A stretch of 64,000 nucleotides of DNA from Hymenobacter lapidiphilus (GCF_013377885.1 NZ_JABKAU010000004.1:112621-176620); one strand, 5' to 3'. Positions 8,970-17,780 are shown, numbered from the stretch's first letter. Notes: generated from the letters alone by a model not told the origin. Made by a program: numbers and translations.

Positions 8970-9045
8970 TGGAGCGGGAGACGAGGTTCGAACTCGCGAC
9001 CTCGACCTTGGCAAGGTCGCGCTCTACCAGCTGAGCTACTCTCGC
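8970..9045 (-). tRNA. tRNA-Gly (anticodon GCC), CCA encoded
   Basis: The minus strand reads GCGAGAGTAGCTCAGCTGG at the 5' end. The anticodon stem CGACC/GGTCG encloses TTGCCAA, giving anticodon GCC. The T arm is GCGAG-TTCGAAC-CTCGT and the 3' end is CTCCCGC-U-CCA. The acceptor stem has an A4-C69 mismatch; most other positions pair. A matching promoter lies just upstream (9081-9110). Confidence 0.95.
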
Positions 9046-9080
9046 TTGAGATTCAAACGCCCTGGAGCGTTTTGGTGTGA

Positions 9081-9110
9081 CAAAGGTAGTACAGCAAATC
9101 CTGAAGTCAA
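9081..9110 (-). promoter_or_regulatory. Bacteroidota-type promoter of tRNA-Gly
   Basis: On the minus strand TTG, exactly 19 bases, then TACCTTTG, matching the Bacteroidota primary sigma consensus TTG-N19-TAnnTTTG. The -7 box ends about 35 bases before the mature tRNA 5' end. This is the cleanest promoter in the window. Confidence 0.8.
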
Positions 9111-9272
9111 GCCCCGGCCCTAAAAAAACCGGTTGATTCGGGCCGTTTAAAGGCTTTTGCTTTGATTTTCAGGCAGAAAATTTTTCATCCCCGGGCGCTG
9201 CCATTACCGAAACTTGTCCTGGGCCGGCAGCCCGACCGGCCAAAAACCAAGCCGGGCCGCCGGTGCACAGGG

Positions 9273-12077
9273 TTATTTGCCGCCCACCGCCAGCTTCAGC
9301 TCGTTTAGCTTCAGGAGGGCCTCGATGGGCGTTAGCGTGTTCACATCCAGCTTCTCCAACAGTTCGCGCAGGCGTTCCAGGGCCGGGTCGGCGGGCTCGA
9401 ACATGCTGAGCTGCAGGCTGGGGCGCGGGGCCGAATGTACGGCGGCGGTCGGCTGAGCCTTAGGACCCGCTGGCCGCTGCCGTACCTCGGTGGGGGTGAC
9501 GCGGCCGTTCAGGGGCACCACTTTGCCGCCGGAAGCGTCGTCAGTGTCATCGTTGAGGCCCACCAACAGGTCATCAAACTCGGTGGGCTGGTCGGTTTCG
9601 ACGCCGGTAGAGGCCCGCTCCTGCTCCAGGTGGTGCATGATTTCATTAGCCCGCAGCACGACGGCCGTGGGCATACCGGCCATGCGGGCCACGTGGATGC
9701 CGAAGCTGTGTTCGGAGCCGCCCTCGCGCAGTTTGCGCAGGAACAGGATGCGGCCGTCGGCCTCCTTCACGGCCACGTGGTAGTTGCGCACCCGCGGGCA
9801 GTCGGCGGCCAGTTGGTTGAGCTCGTGGTAGTGGGTGGCAAACAGCGTTTTGGCCCGCGCCCGGGGCGAATTGTGCAGGTGCTCCACAATGGCCCAGGCA
9901 ATGCTGATGCCGTCGTAGGTACTCGTGCCGCGCCCGATTTCGTCCATTAATACCAGGCTCTGATCCGACAGGTTGTTGAGAATGGACGCCGTTTCGGTCA
10001 TCTCCACCATGAAGGTACTTTCGCCCTTGCTCAGGTTGTCGGAGGCCCCTACGCGGGTGAAAATCTTGTCGATTACGCCGACGTGGGCAGCATCGGCGGG
10101 CACGAAGGAGCCAATCTGGGCCAGCAGCACAATCAGGGCCGTTTGGCGCAGCAGGGCCGATTTACCGGCCATGTTGGGGCCCGTTATCACCACAATCTGC
10201 TGCTCGTCCTGGTCGAGGCGCAGGTCGTTGGGAATGTACTGCTCGCCGGGGGGCAGTTGGCGCTCAATCACGGGGTGGCGGCCGGCCGTGATGTCGAGGG
10301 TCGTGCTGTCATCGACCACGGGTTTCACGTAGCGGTGCTGGCGGGCGATGGCGGCAAAGGAAGCCAGGCAGTCGGCTACGCCGATGGCGCGGGCGTTCTG
10401 CTGCACCTGGGGCACGTATTCGGCGGCCGTGAGCACCAGCTCGGTATAGATGCGCTGCTCGATGATGAACAGTCGCTCCTCGGCGGTCAGAATCTTCTCC
10501 TCGTACACCTTCAACTCCTCGGTGATATAGCGCTCGGCATTCACCAGCGTCTGCTTCCGAATCCAGGTGGCCGGCACCTTTTCTTTGTGCGAGTTGGTTA
10601 CCTCGAGGTAGTAGCCAAACACCTTGTTGTAGGCGACTTTGAGCGAGGAAATACCGGTTTCCCGGATGGCTTCCTGCTGCAGCTTAAACAGGTAATCCTT
10701 GCCAGAGCCGGCCATACGGCGCAGTTCATCCAGCTCAGCATCAATATTATCGAGCAGCACGCCGCCCTGATTGGTGAGGATAGGCGCGTCTTCCCGGATT
10801 TTGGCCTGGATTTCCTCGCGCAGCGTGGCGCAGGGGTTGAGCTGCTCGGCCAGCTTCTGCAGGGCCTTCACGCCCGAGGCAGCCAGCTCGTCGCGGATGG
10901 GGCCGATGGCTTCGAGGGCGCGGGCCAGCTGCAGCAGCTCGCGCGGATTGATGCGGCGTACCGCTACCTTGGAAATCAGCCGCTCCAGGTCGTTGATCTG
11001 GCGCAGGTGCTGCTGCAGGTTTTCCAGCAGCTCGGGAGTTTGCAGCAGGGCGTCCACGGTGTCGAGGCGGCGCTGAATCTGGGCCGCCTCTTTGAGGGGC
11101 AGTACCACCCACTTGCGCAGCAGCCGTGCCCCCATGGGCGTTATGGTCTGGTCGAGAATATCGATGAGCGGCACGCCGCCGGGGTGCTGAGCCTGCACCA
11201 GCTCCAGGTTGCGCACCGTAAACCGATCCAGCCACACGTACTTATCCTCCTCCAGCCGCCCGATGCTGCCGATGTGGCTCACATTGGTATGCTTGGTTTC
11301 GGCCAGGTAATGCAGCACGCAGCCAGCGGCGGTTATGCCCTCGCGCAGCCCATCAATGCCGAAACCCTTGAGCGAGGTGGTGTTGAAGTGGCGCGTGAGC
11401 AGCTCGTGGCCGTAGTCGTGGCCAAACACCCATTCTTCGAGGGCGAAGTGGCAATAGTCGGGGCCAAAATGCTCCTCGAACTCCTGGCGGCTTTTCTTGC
11501 AGAACAGCACCTCGGCCGGCTGGAAATTCTGGAGGAGCTTACCCAGGTACTCAATGGTGCCCTGGGCCACCAGAAACTCGCCGGTACTGATATCCAGGAA
11601 GCTGATACCGGCCTCCTGTTTGCCGAAATGCACGGCGCAGAGGTAGTTGTTGGCGCGGCGCTCCAACACGTTGTCGTGCAGGCTCACGCCGGGCGTTACC
11701 AGCTCGGTTACGCCGCGCTTCACGAGGCCTTTGGCCTGCTTGGGGTCTTCGAGCTGGTCGCAGATGGCCACGCGTTGCCCGGCCCGCACCAGCTTGGGCA
11801 AATACGTATCGAGCGAGTGGTGGGGGAAGCCGGCCAGTGGGGTTTCCGAAGCCGTGCCCGCTCCTCGCTTGGTGAGCGTGATATCGAGGATGCGCGAAGC
11901 CGTTACGGCATCCTCGCCGAAGGTTTCGTAGAAGTCGCCCACCCGGAACAGCAGCACCGCGCCGGGGTAGGTTTGCTTGAGCTGCTGGTACTGCTTCATC
12001 AGCGGCGTATCGGCCACCGGGGCGGGCCCCAGCGTACCGTGCGTGCGGACGGGCTTCTTTTCTTTAATGACTTTCAA
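9273..12077 (-). CDS. mutS: DNA mismatch repair ATPase MutS
   Basis: The 934-residue protein has the full MutS domain order. The mismatch-binding domain begins PLMKQYQQLKQTYPGAVLLF and carries the Phe-x-Glu motif (FRVGDFYETFGEDA). Connector, lever and clamp domains follow. The ATPase has Walker A GPNMAGKS near residue 634, Walker B LVLMDEIGRGTSTYDG, and FATHYHEL. The C-terminal helix-turn-helix dimerisation segment is preceded by a proline-rich linker and ends LERLRELLEKLDVNTLTPIEALLKLNEL. It finds mispaired bases and starts repair with MutL. The length is a little over the usual 850-880 because of the N-terminal and linker extensions. It stands alone; mutL is not in the window. A dispersed inverted repeat lies upstream. 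Confidence 0.97.
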   Translation of the reverse strand: MKVIKEKKPVRTHGTLGPAPVADTPLMKQYQQLKQTYPGAVLLFRVGDFYETFGEDAVTASRILDITLTKRGAGTASETPLAGFPHHSLDTYLPKLVRAGQRVAICDQLEDPKQAKGLVKRGVTELVTPGVSLHDNVLERRANNYLCAVHFGKQEAGISFLDISTGEFLVAQGTIEYLGKLLQNFQPAEVLFCKKSRQEFEEHFGPDYCHFALEEWVFGHDYGHELLTRHFNTTSLKGFGIDGLREGITAAGCVLHYLAETKHTNVSHIGSIGRLEEDKYVWLDRFTVRNLELVQAQHPGGVPLIDILDQTITPMGARLLRKWVVLPLKEAAQIQRRLDTVDALLQTPELLENLQQHLRQINDLERLISKVAVRRINPRELLQLARALEAIGPIRDELAASGVKALQKLAEQLNPCATLREEIQAKIREDAPILTNQGGVLLDNIDAELDELRRMAGSGKDYLFKLQQEAIRETGISSLKVAYNKVFGYYLEVTNSHKEKVPATWIRKQTLVNAERYITEELKVYEEKILTAEERLFIIEQRIYTELVLTAAEYVPQVQQNARAIGVADCLASFAAIARQHRYVKPVVDDSTTLDITAGRHPVIERQLPPGEQYIPNDLRLDQDEQQIVVITGPNMAGKSALLRQTALIVLLAQIGSFVPADAAHVGVIDKIFTRVGASDNLSKGESTFMVEMTETASILNNLSDQSLVLMDEIGRGTSTYDGISIAWAIVEHLHNSPRARAKTLFATHYHELNQLAADCPRVRNYHVAVKEADGRILFLRKLREGGSEHSFGIHVARMAGMPTAVVLRANEIMHHLEQERASTGVETDQPTEFDDLLVGLNDDTDDASGGKVVPLNGRVTPTEVRQRPAGPKAQPTAAVHSAPRPSLQLSMFEPADPALERLRELLEKLDVNTLTPIEALLKLNELKLAVGGK

Positions 12078-12122
12078 TTTCAGTTGATCTTGTATAGTTC
12101 CCGGTTGTCAGTAAAGGGGCGT

Positions 12123-12239
12123 GTCATGCTGAGCGAAGCCGAAGCATCTCTACCGTATCTCTACCGTATCTCTACCGCTTCGTTGCAGCCGAATAGGTTA
12201 GCGTTGTGGTAGAGATGCTTCGCCTTCGCTCAGCATGAC
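12123..12239. repeat. Dispersed inverted repeat, family B
   Basis: Two 32-base arms (left 12123-12154, right 12208-12239) starting GTCATGCTGAGCGAAG differ at one position. The left arm is followed by two further copies of an 11-base unit GTATCTCTACC. Related palindromes occur at 21368-21510 and 28999-29119, with a degenerate half at 31572-31622. It sits between divergent mutS and the SpoU methylase gene. Confidence 0.85.
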
Positions 12240-12304
12240 GTGCTGTTTGCCTGTTCGACCCAGACCGATTCGTTCTCAACACCCTGCGGCCCGGCGGGCG
12301 TTCC

Positions 12305-12312
12305 TACCTTTG
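12305..12312 (+). promoter_or_regulatory. -7 promoter box abutting the SpoU methylase start
   Basis: TACCTTTG matches the Bacteroidota -7 consensus TAnnTTTG and ends four bases before the ATG at 12317. No TTG is found at the expected -33 spacing. If real, transcription would begin at or very near the start codon, giving a leaderless mRNA. Confidence 0.45.
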
Positions 12313-12316
12313 CCGG

Positions 12317-12859
12317 ATGCGCAAACTCTCGATGGACGAACTGAACCGGCTGACGGTGGCCGACTTCAAAAATACGCGAAAATTCCCCCTCACCCTCGTG
12401 CTCGACAACGTGCGCAGCCTGCACAACGTGGGCGCGGCCTTCCGTACGGCCGACGCCTTTGCGGTCGAGAAAATCTGGCTCTGCGGCATCACCGGCCGGC
12501 CGCCCCACCGCGACATCACCAAAACGGCCCTGGGCTCCACCGACTCGGTAGCCTGGGAGTATGCGCCCACTACCCCGGAGGTATTGCACCAACTGAAGGC
12601 CGCCGGCTATATGCTGATAGCCGTGGAGCAAACCACCACCAGTGTGCTACTGCCCGACTTTGCCATTGACGCCGACCAGCCTTATGCTCTGGTGATGGGC
12701 AACGAGGTGTTTGGGGTAGAGGACGAGGTGCTGGCGCTCTGCGACGCGGCAGTGGAAATCCCGCAGTTCGGCACCAAGCACAGCCTCAACGTGAGCGTGG
12801 CGGCGGGCGTGGTCCTGTGGGAGTTCATAAGTGCCATGAATCGCCAAAAATCCAGTTAA
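12317..12859 (+). CDS. SpoU (TrmH)-family tRNA/rRNA 2'-O-methyltransferase
   Basis: The 180 residues contain the three SPOUT motifs: NVRSLHNVGAAFRTADAFAV (motif 1), YALVMGNEVFGVEDEVL (motif 2) and IPQFGTKHSLNVSVAAGVVLWE (motif 3). These form the knotted SAM-binding fold that methylates the ribose 2'-O of a tRNA or rRNA nucleotide. It is close in length to TrmL/TrmH-type minimal enzymes and lacks an added RNA-binding domain. The target nucleotide cannot be assigned from sequence alone. The gene is single and faces away from mutS. Confidence 0.9.
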   Translation: MRKLSMDELNRLTVADFKNTRKFPLTLVLDNVRSLHNVGAAFRTADAFAVEKIWLCGITGRPPHRDITKTALGSTDSVAWEYAPTTPEVLHQLKAAGYMLIAVEQTTTSVLLPDFAIDADQPYALVMGNEVFGVEDEVLALCDAAVEIPQFGTKHSLNVSVAAGVVLWEFISAMNRQKSS

Positions 12860-13004
12860 TGCGCTGGCCTGTTGAAAAGGATATAAAATGCCGTAATCTT
12901 TTTTAAAATTACGCTAAATAATACCCCGATTGGGCGTAAGTTTGGAATCAGGAATAGCCACCGTGGCTCACTTCTGTAGCTTAGCACCTATTTACACCCG
13001 CTTA

Positions 13005-15704
13005 ATGAACCCAACTTTTACTCCTGCGGCCCGGGCACTGGCCGTTGCGGCTCTGCTGGCCCTACCCAGCCTGGCCGCCGCCCAGAATGCTACCTCCGAC
13101 AACCGGGGTCTGCAGGCGCTGCAAAACCGCGCAGCCAGCCTCGGCCTGGTAGCCACCGATGCCGCCGACGCGGCTGTAACCAGCCAGTACACCGATGCCC
13201 GCAACGGTGTTACCCACGTGTATCTGCGCCAGCGGGTGCAGGGCATTGAGGTGTACGGAGCCGTAGCCAACGTGCACCTGACGGCCGCCGGCAAGGTGGT
13301 AAGCCTGCACAGCAGCTTCCAGCCTGGCATCGAAGTACTCGCCCGCGGCGCGGCACCCACGCCCGGCCTCTCGGCCCAGCAGGCGGTAGGAGCTGCCGCC
13401 CGTGCGTTGGGCATGCCCGCACCCGGCAACCTTACGGTACTCAAGGCCGGCTTGGCTGCCGAGGGTATGGAGTTCAGCAACGGAGGAATTTCGCTGGATA
13501 AGATTCCGGCCAAGCTCATGTACCTGCCACTGGCCGACGGCTCGCTCCGGCTGGTGTGGGATGTAACGCTGGCCCCGCTCAGCGGCGACCATTACTGGAA
13601 CGCCCGGGTAGACGCCTCATCGGGCGTGCTGCTCGACAAAAGCGACTACACCGTGTCGGACGATTTCAGCATGATGAACCTGACCCGGCCCCTGACCCAG
13701 GCAACGGTTGCGGCGGCTATCAAGGCTACGCCCGCCACCCCGGCCCGGCCAACGGCCGCGCCCAATAGCTACAACGTGTGGCCCCTGACGATTGAAAGCC
13801 CCATTCATGGCCCGCGGCAGGTGGTTACTGACCCCGCCGACCCGAAGTACTCGCCCTTCGGCTGGCATGATACCGACGGCGTAACCGGTGCCGAGTACAC
13901 GACCACGCGCGGCAACAACGTACACTCCTACGACGACTCGCCTAACAACAACAACACCGCAAGCACCAACTACAGCCCCGACGGTGGCAAAGACCTGATC
14001 TTCGACTACCCGTTTGATGATTCGAAGAACGCCCCTGCGAAGAAAAACCAGGACCTCGCCATCACCAACCTGTTCTTCTGGAACAACCTGATGCACGACG
14101 TAATGGCCAAAAAAGGCTTCGACGAAGCCAGCGGAAACTTCCAGGCGAACAACTACACCGGCCAGGGCAAAGGTGCCGACTACGTGCAGGCCGAAGCGCA
14201 GGACGCCTCCACGGCTTCGCCCGTCCGGCTCAACAACGCCAATTTCTCGACACCCCTCGACGGGAGCCGTCCCCGCATGCAAATGTACCTGTGGGACCGT
14301 TCGGAGTTGAACGTGGCCGTTACGGCTCCCAGCACGCTGGCCGGCCCACTGAACGCGCTGGAAGGCTCACTGGGCCGCAGCCTGCAGGCCGTGGGGCCCA
14401 TCACGGGCAAGCTGGTTGTAGCCGACGATGGCTCGGCCAAGCCCGAGCGCGGCTGCAACTCGCCGCTCGTGAATGCGGCGGCCATCAGCGGCAATATTGC
14501 CCTGATTGAGCGCGGCAAGTGCGGTTTCGCTTTGAAAATTAAGAACGCGCAGAATGCCGGTGCCCGCATGGTTATCATGATGGACAGCATTCCGAACTCT
14601 ACCACACTCACCCGCATGGGCGGCGCGGCCCCCGACAGCGTTGGCCTGCGGATTCCATCGGTTTTCATCACCAAAAGCGAAGGTGAGAAGCTGAAGATTG
14701 CAGCTCGCGCCGGCCAGGAGGTTACTATTTCTGCCTCGGGCCAGGTGTTTTACCGTGATGGTGACTTTGACAACGGCATTGTTGCCCACGAGTATGGCCA
14801 CGGCATTTCGACCCGCCTGACCGGCGGCCCTAACGTTAGCTGCCTCAATAGCGCCGAGCAGATGGGTGAAGGCTGGAGCGACTTCTTTGCGCTCTGGATG
14901 ACTACCAAGCCCGGCGACGTGAGCACCACCGGCCGCGGCATTGGCACCTACGCTTCGTTCGAGGCCACTGATGGCGGCGGCATCCGGCCCACCCGCTACA
15001 GCACCGACATGAAAATCAACCCTGCTACCTATGCCCTGCTGGGCACCGGCAGCTACGTTACTGCCGCCGACGGTACCAACCCGGTACATGCCATTGGCTA
15101 CATTTGGGCTACTACCCTCTGGGATTTGAACTGGGAGCTGATTGCCAAGCATGGCTACAATACCGACCTGAAGTCTTCTACCGGCGGCAACAACATTGCC
15201 CTGCAGCTGGTGATTGACGGCCTCAAGCTTCAGCCCTGCCGCCCAGGCTTCATCGATGGCCGCAACGCCATTCTGAAGGCTGACTCGGTGAACAACAAGG
15301 CGGCCAACTCGGCGCTTATCTGGCGTGTATTCGCTCGTCGCGGTATGGGCTTCAGCGCCAGCCAGGGCAGCAGCAGCAGCCTTACCGACCAGAAGGTGGC
15401 TTTCGATATGCCAACCGTGGTACTCGCCAACAACAAGCAGCTCAACGCCGCTCTTCTCGACGTGTACCCTAACCCGGCCAGCAACCAAGTGCTCATCCGT
15501 ACCCAGGTAAGCAGCTCGGTGCCGGTGCAGGTAGAGCTGGTTTCGGTACTCGGACAGCGCGTATTCACCCAGACTATTTCGGCGGCCCGCCTGCAAAAGG
15601 ATGGCCTGACGGTGAACACCTCCTCGGTAGCACCGGGCCTGTACCTGGTACGCCTGACTACCTCGGAAGGCACGCTTACCAAGAAGCTGCTGGTGCAACA
15701 CTAA
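13005..15704 (+). CDS. Secreted M36 (fungalysin-type) metallopeptidase with T9SS sorting domain
   Basis: About 899 residues from the ATG at 13005, which begins a good signal peptide (MNPTFTPAARALAVAALLAL, cleavage near AAAQ). The in-frame ATG at 12930 adds residues not fitting a signal sequence. An FTP-like propeptide follows (TDARNGVTHVYLRQRVQGIEV), then the M36 catalytic domain with the zinc motif HEYGH at residues 595-599 and the third ligand in GEGWSD (Glu 622). A protease-associated (PA) domain is inserted before the active site (NIALIERGKCGFALKIKNAQ). The last 80 or so residues are a T9SS type A sorting domain (VYPNPASNQVLIR to LVRLTTSEGTLTKKLLVQH). It should be secreted as a zymogen and degrade extracellular protein. 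An A+T-rich leader and a strong terminator bracket it as a single-gene unit. Confidence 0.95.
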   Translation: MNPTFTPAARALAVAALLALPSLAAAQNATSDNRGLQALQNRAASLGLVATDAADAAVTSQYTDARNGVTHVYLRQRVQGIEVYGAVANVHLTAAGKVVSLHSSFQPGIEVLARGAAPTPGLSAQQAVGAAARALGMPAPGNLTVLKAGLAAEGMEFSNGGISLDKIPAKLMYLPLADGSLRLVWDVTLAPLSGDHYWNARVDASSGVLLDKSDYTVSDDFSMMNLTRPLTQATVAAAIKATPATPARPTAAPNSYNVWPLTIESPIHGPRQVVTDPADPKYSPFGWHDTDGVTGAEYTTTRGNNVHSYDDSPNNNNTASTNYSPDGGKDLIFDYPFDDSKNAPAKKNQDLAITNLFFWNNLMHDVMAKKGFDEASGNFQANNYTGQGKGADYVQAEAQDASTASPVRLNNANFSTPLDGSRPRMQMYLWDRSELNVAVTAPSTLAGPLNALEGSLGRSLQAVGPITGKLVVADDGSAKPERGCNSPLVNAAAISGNIALIERGKCGFALKIKNAQNAGARMVIMMDSIPNSTTLTRMGGAAPDSVGLRIPSVFITKSEGEKLKIAARAGQEVTISASGQVFYRDGDFDNGIVAHEYGHGISTRLTGGPNVSCLNSAEQMGEGWSDFFALWMTTKPGDVSTTGRGIGTYASFEATDGGGIRPTRYSTDMKINPATYALLGTGSYVTAADGTNPVHAIGYIWATTLWDLNWELIAKHGYNTDLKSSTGGNNIALQLVIDGLKLQPCRPGFIDGRNAILKADSVNNKAANSALIWRVFARRGMGFSASQGSSSSLTDQKVAFDMPTVVLANNKQLNAALLDVYPNPASNQVLIRTQVSSSVPVQVELVSVLGQRVFTQTISAARLQKDGLTVNTSSVAPGLYLVRLTTSEGTLTKKLLVQH

Positions 15705-15727
15705 GCACTACCCTTGATCTTAAATTG

Positions 15728-15762
15728 AAAAAACGCCCGGCAGCCTGCCGGGCGTTTTTTTT
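15728..15762 (+). terminator. Strong terminator after the M36 peptidase
   Basis: AAAAAACGCCCGGCAG and CTGCCGGGCGTTTTTT form a nearly perfect stem followed by further Ts. The A-tract on the other side could allow weak action in reverse. Confidence 0.9.
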
Positions 15763-15826
15763 GTTGCTACCAGCACCGTCCATCCAAGGCGGGCGCAATG
15801 CCCCGCTTCCTTCTATCTTGCTCCCG

Positions 15827-16243
15827 ATGCCCGACTTCCCTCGTCCCGATGCTGCCCTGCAGGGCCTGCGGCCCACCGTAGCTGCCGAAACCGCCGCCAC
15901 TCCCGCTACGGCCGGCGACTTTCTGCACGCCACCCTGCGGCCCGTGCTCAAGCTCCAGAACCCACTGTTGCTGGCCGTGGTGGCCGATTTTGTGCGCGAC
16001 CACCACGTGCCGCTGGCCTCGGCCGACCCCGCCGACCGGCTCCGGCTGCTGACTGGGCTGCTGGGCCGCAACACCAAGCTGCGCTATACAGTGGTGGGGC
16101 TGATAACCGGCCAATTCACGCAAGCCGAGCTGGCCTTCTATCGTCAAAACCGCTCCGAACTCAACCGTCGCCTGCTGGAGCTGGCCACCCGCCGGGTACT
16201 GGACCAGACCGATGTTGTAGTTGCACTGAGCGTGGCCCCATGA
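15827..16243 (+). CDS. Conserved hypothetical protein translationally coupled to a J-domain protein
   Basis: About 138 residues, mainly helical, with no motif I recognise. The ATG at 15827 (MPDFPRPDAALQGL) is preferred to one at 15725, which would lie inside the terminator. It is preceded by TATCTTG-like sequence about nine bases upstream, so the mRNA may have little leader. The stop overlaps the next gene's start by four bases (ATGA), implying translational coupling and a shared role with the J-domain membrane protein. The composition (LLGRNTKLRYTVVGLITGQFTQ, FYRQNRSELNRRLLELATRR) suggests a soluble helical protein. Confidence 0.65.
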   Translation: MPDFPRPDAALQGLRPTVAAETAATPATAGDFLHATLRPVLKLQNPLLLAVVADFVRDHHVPLASADPADRLRLLTGLLGRNTKLRYTVVGLITGQFTQAELAFYRQNRSELNRRLLELATRRVLDQTDVVVALSVAP

Positions 16244-17028
16244 GTACGCATTACGCCATGCTGGGCCTGCCCGCCAGCGCCTCGGCTACCGATATTAAAC
16301 AGGCTTACCGCAAACTGGTATGGCTGACGCACCCCGACCGCACGCCCGACCCGGCTGCCCACGCGCGGTACCTAGCCGTGAACGAGGCCTACGAGGTGCT
16401 GAGCAACCCCAGTCGCCGCGCCAACTACGATGCCGCCCTGGAGTGGCGGGCCCCGCCCCGCGCTCCGGCCCCGCCGCCCGCCCCCAATGCGCCGCCGGGC
16501 CCCAGAGCCCACAGCCCGGCGGCCCGGCCTCGCCGGCCACATGCGCCCCCGCCGCATGTGCTGTATGCGAAGCAGTTCGCCTGGGCCCTGCCGAAGCTGC
16601 GAATGGTGGCCGTGGTGAGCGTGCTTTTCGCCTTAGCCGTGCTACTGGACTGTCAACGCTCAGAGTTACTGCCAAATGAGCGCGTGCAGGCAGCTGACTT
16701 TTACAGCAACTACGGTTTCACGGTTTCTACCGGCAATACCCTCATCCGAGGTTGGAAAAATGTGGATCTGGCGGTCGGTGACCTGCTGGAAGTGTCCCGG
16801 ACGCCTTGGTTGGGCAAGATCAGGTCAGTACAGGTAACGTCGGGCGCATCGCAGGGCAGCCACCTCACCGTTAATACGTTTAAGCTGGTTCGGCTGCTTT
16901 CAATAGTGGTGCTGGTCACGGCTGGCGCAGTATTGTCCGGTGGGCTTCGCCCCGACCAAGCCTTTTCGGCCGGCTTTGTCAACTGCGTCGGCCTGCTCTT
17001 CCTGGGCATCTGCCTGCTGATGATTTAG
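16240..17028 (+). CDS. J-domain membrane protein
   Basis: Residues 1-68 are a typical J domain: HYAMLGLPASASATDIKQAY, the HPD motif in LTHPDRTPDP, and YEVLSNPSRRANYD. A proline-rich linker with many Pro/Ala/Arg repeats follows, then hydrophobic segments near residues 122-140 (MVAVVSVLFALAVLL), 210-230 (LLSIVVLVTAGAVLSGGL) and 240-262. The J domain should stimulate a DnaK partner at the membrane. It lacks the Gly/Phe and zinc-finger parts of true DnaJ, so it is a class C J-protein. It overlaps the upstream small gene by four bases. Confidence 0.82.
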   Translation: MSTHYAMLGLPASASATDIKQAYRKLVWLTHPDRTPDPAAHARYLAVNEAYEVLSNPSRRANYDAALEWRAPPRAPAPPPAPNAPPGPRAHSPAARPRRPHAPPPHVLYAKQFAWALPKLRMVAVVSVLFALAVLLDCQRSELLPNERVQAADFYSNYGFTVSTGNTLIRGWKNVDLAVGDLLEVSRTPWLGKIRSVQVTSGASQGSHLTVNTFKLVRLLSIVVLVTAGAVLSGGLRPDQAFSAGFVNCVGLLFLGICLLMI

Positions 17029-17070
17029 GAGCAGGGCCATACTTTTTCAGTTCTGGTGTGTACACAGCAA

Positions 17071-17128
17071 AGGGCCTTACCGCACCAAACAGCCGTAGTA
17101 ACGGCTCATTGTGGCGCGGTGAGGCCCT
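17071..17128. terminator. Nested hairpin between convergent genes
   Basis: Outer arms AGGGCCTTACCGC and GCGGTGAGGCCCT enclose an inner hairpin AGCCGT-AGTA-ACGGCT. It lies between the J-domain gene and the convergent YajQ-type gene and has no strong U-tract. A bidirectional terminator is the likely role. Confidence 0.45.
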
Positions 17129-17160
17129 CCGAAAACTGGCAACCAGCCAGGCTCTTCTGC

Positions 17161-17649
17161 TTACTTCATATTCACGAACTGCAGGGGCTGGCCGATGTCG
17201 GCGCTGCGAAGCGCGGCAATGGCGGCCTGCAGCTCGTCAATCTTCTTGGCCGACACCCGCACCTGGTCATCCTGCATCTGGGCCTCCACTTTCACCTTAG
17301 CGTCTTTGATAGCCTTGATGATTTTGCGGCCCGCGTCTTTATCGATGCCGGCGCGCACTTTCACGGCTTTCTTCATCATAGTGCCGCTGGCGTGGGCCTC
17401 TTCCGTGAAGTCGAGGGCCGTACCATCGATGCCCTGCTTTACGAGGCGGGTGAGCACGATGTCTTCGAGGGCCCGGATCCGCATGTCGTTTTCCGAGGTG
17501 AGGGTGATGACGTTCGTTTTCTTATCGAGTTCGATGCCGCCTTTAGTATCGCGCAGGTCGTAGCGGGTCTGGAGCTCTTTCTTGGCCGTGTTCACCGCGT
17601 TTTCGAGGGTCTGCGGATCAACTTTACTTACAATATCGAAGGAGGGCAT
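17161..17649 (-). CDS. YajQ-family nucleotide-binding protein
   Basis: The 162-residue protein matches the usual YajQ length and starts MPSFDIVSKVDPQTLENAVN. Typical segments follow: ELQTRYDLRDTKGGIEL, then GTMMKKAVKVRAGIDKDAGR and QMQDDQVRVSAKKIDELQAAI, ending PLQFVNMK. The fold is two RRM-like ferredoxin domains. Members have been reported to bind cyclic di-GMP or nucleic acid; which applies here is unknown. The start at 17649 is fixed by the family N-terminus, although the frame is open further up. TATCTTTG (minus strand, 17706-17713) upstream fits the Bacteroidota -7 box, though no TTG lies at the standard spacing. Confidence 0.92.
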   Translation of the reverse strand: MPSFDIVSKVDPQTLENAVNTAKKELQTRYDLRDTKGGIELDKKTNVITLTSENDMRIRALEDIVLTRLVKQGIDGTALDFTEEAHASGTMMKKAVKVRAGIDKDAGRKIIKAIKDAKVKVEAQMQDDQVRVSAKKIDELQAAIAALRSADIGQPLQFVNMK

Positions 17650-17780
17650 AGGAAGAGGAAAAAGTGAAGAAAGAGTAGACACTGCCTTAACGCAGAAACA
17701 GGTGGCAAAGATAAGGGCGCGCCGCCGGCCGGCCGATGACAACAGGCTTTGCGCATTATTCCCGTATTTAGGTGCCGCTC

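Noticed and set aside
10083..12212. Very long open frame antisense to mutS (709 codons)
   Set aside because: It exists only because the G+C-rich mutS codons leave the opposite strand free of stops; the translation is Gly/His/Gln/Val-rich without domains, and mutS is unambiguous.
16295..16679. Frames opposite to and out of register with the J-domain gene
   Set aside because: Shadows created by the Pro/Arg/Ala-rich linker.
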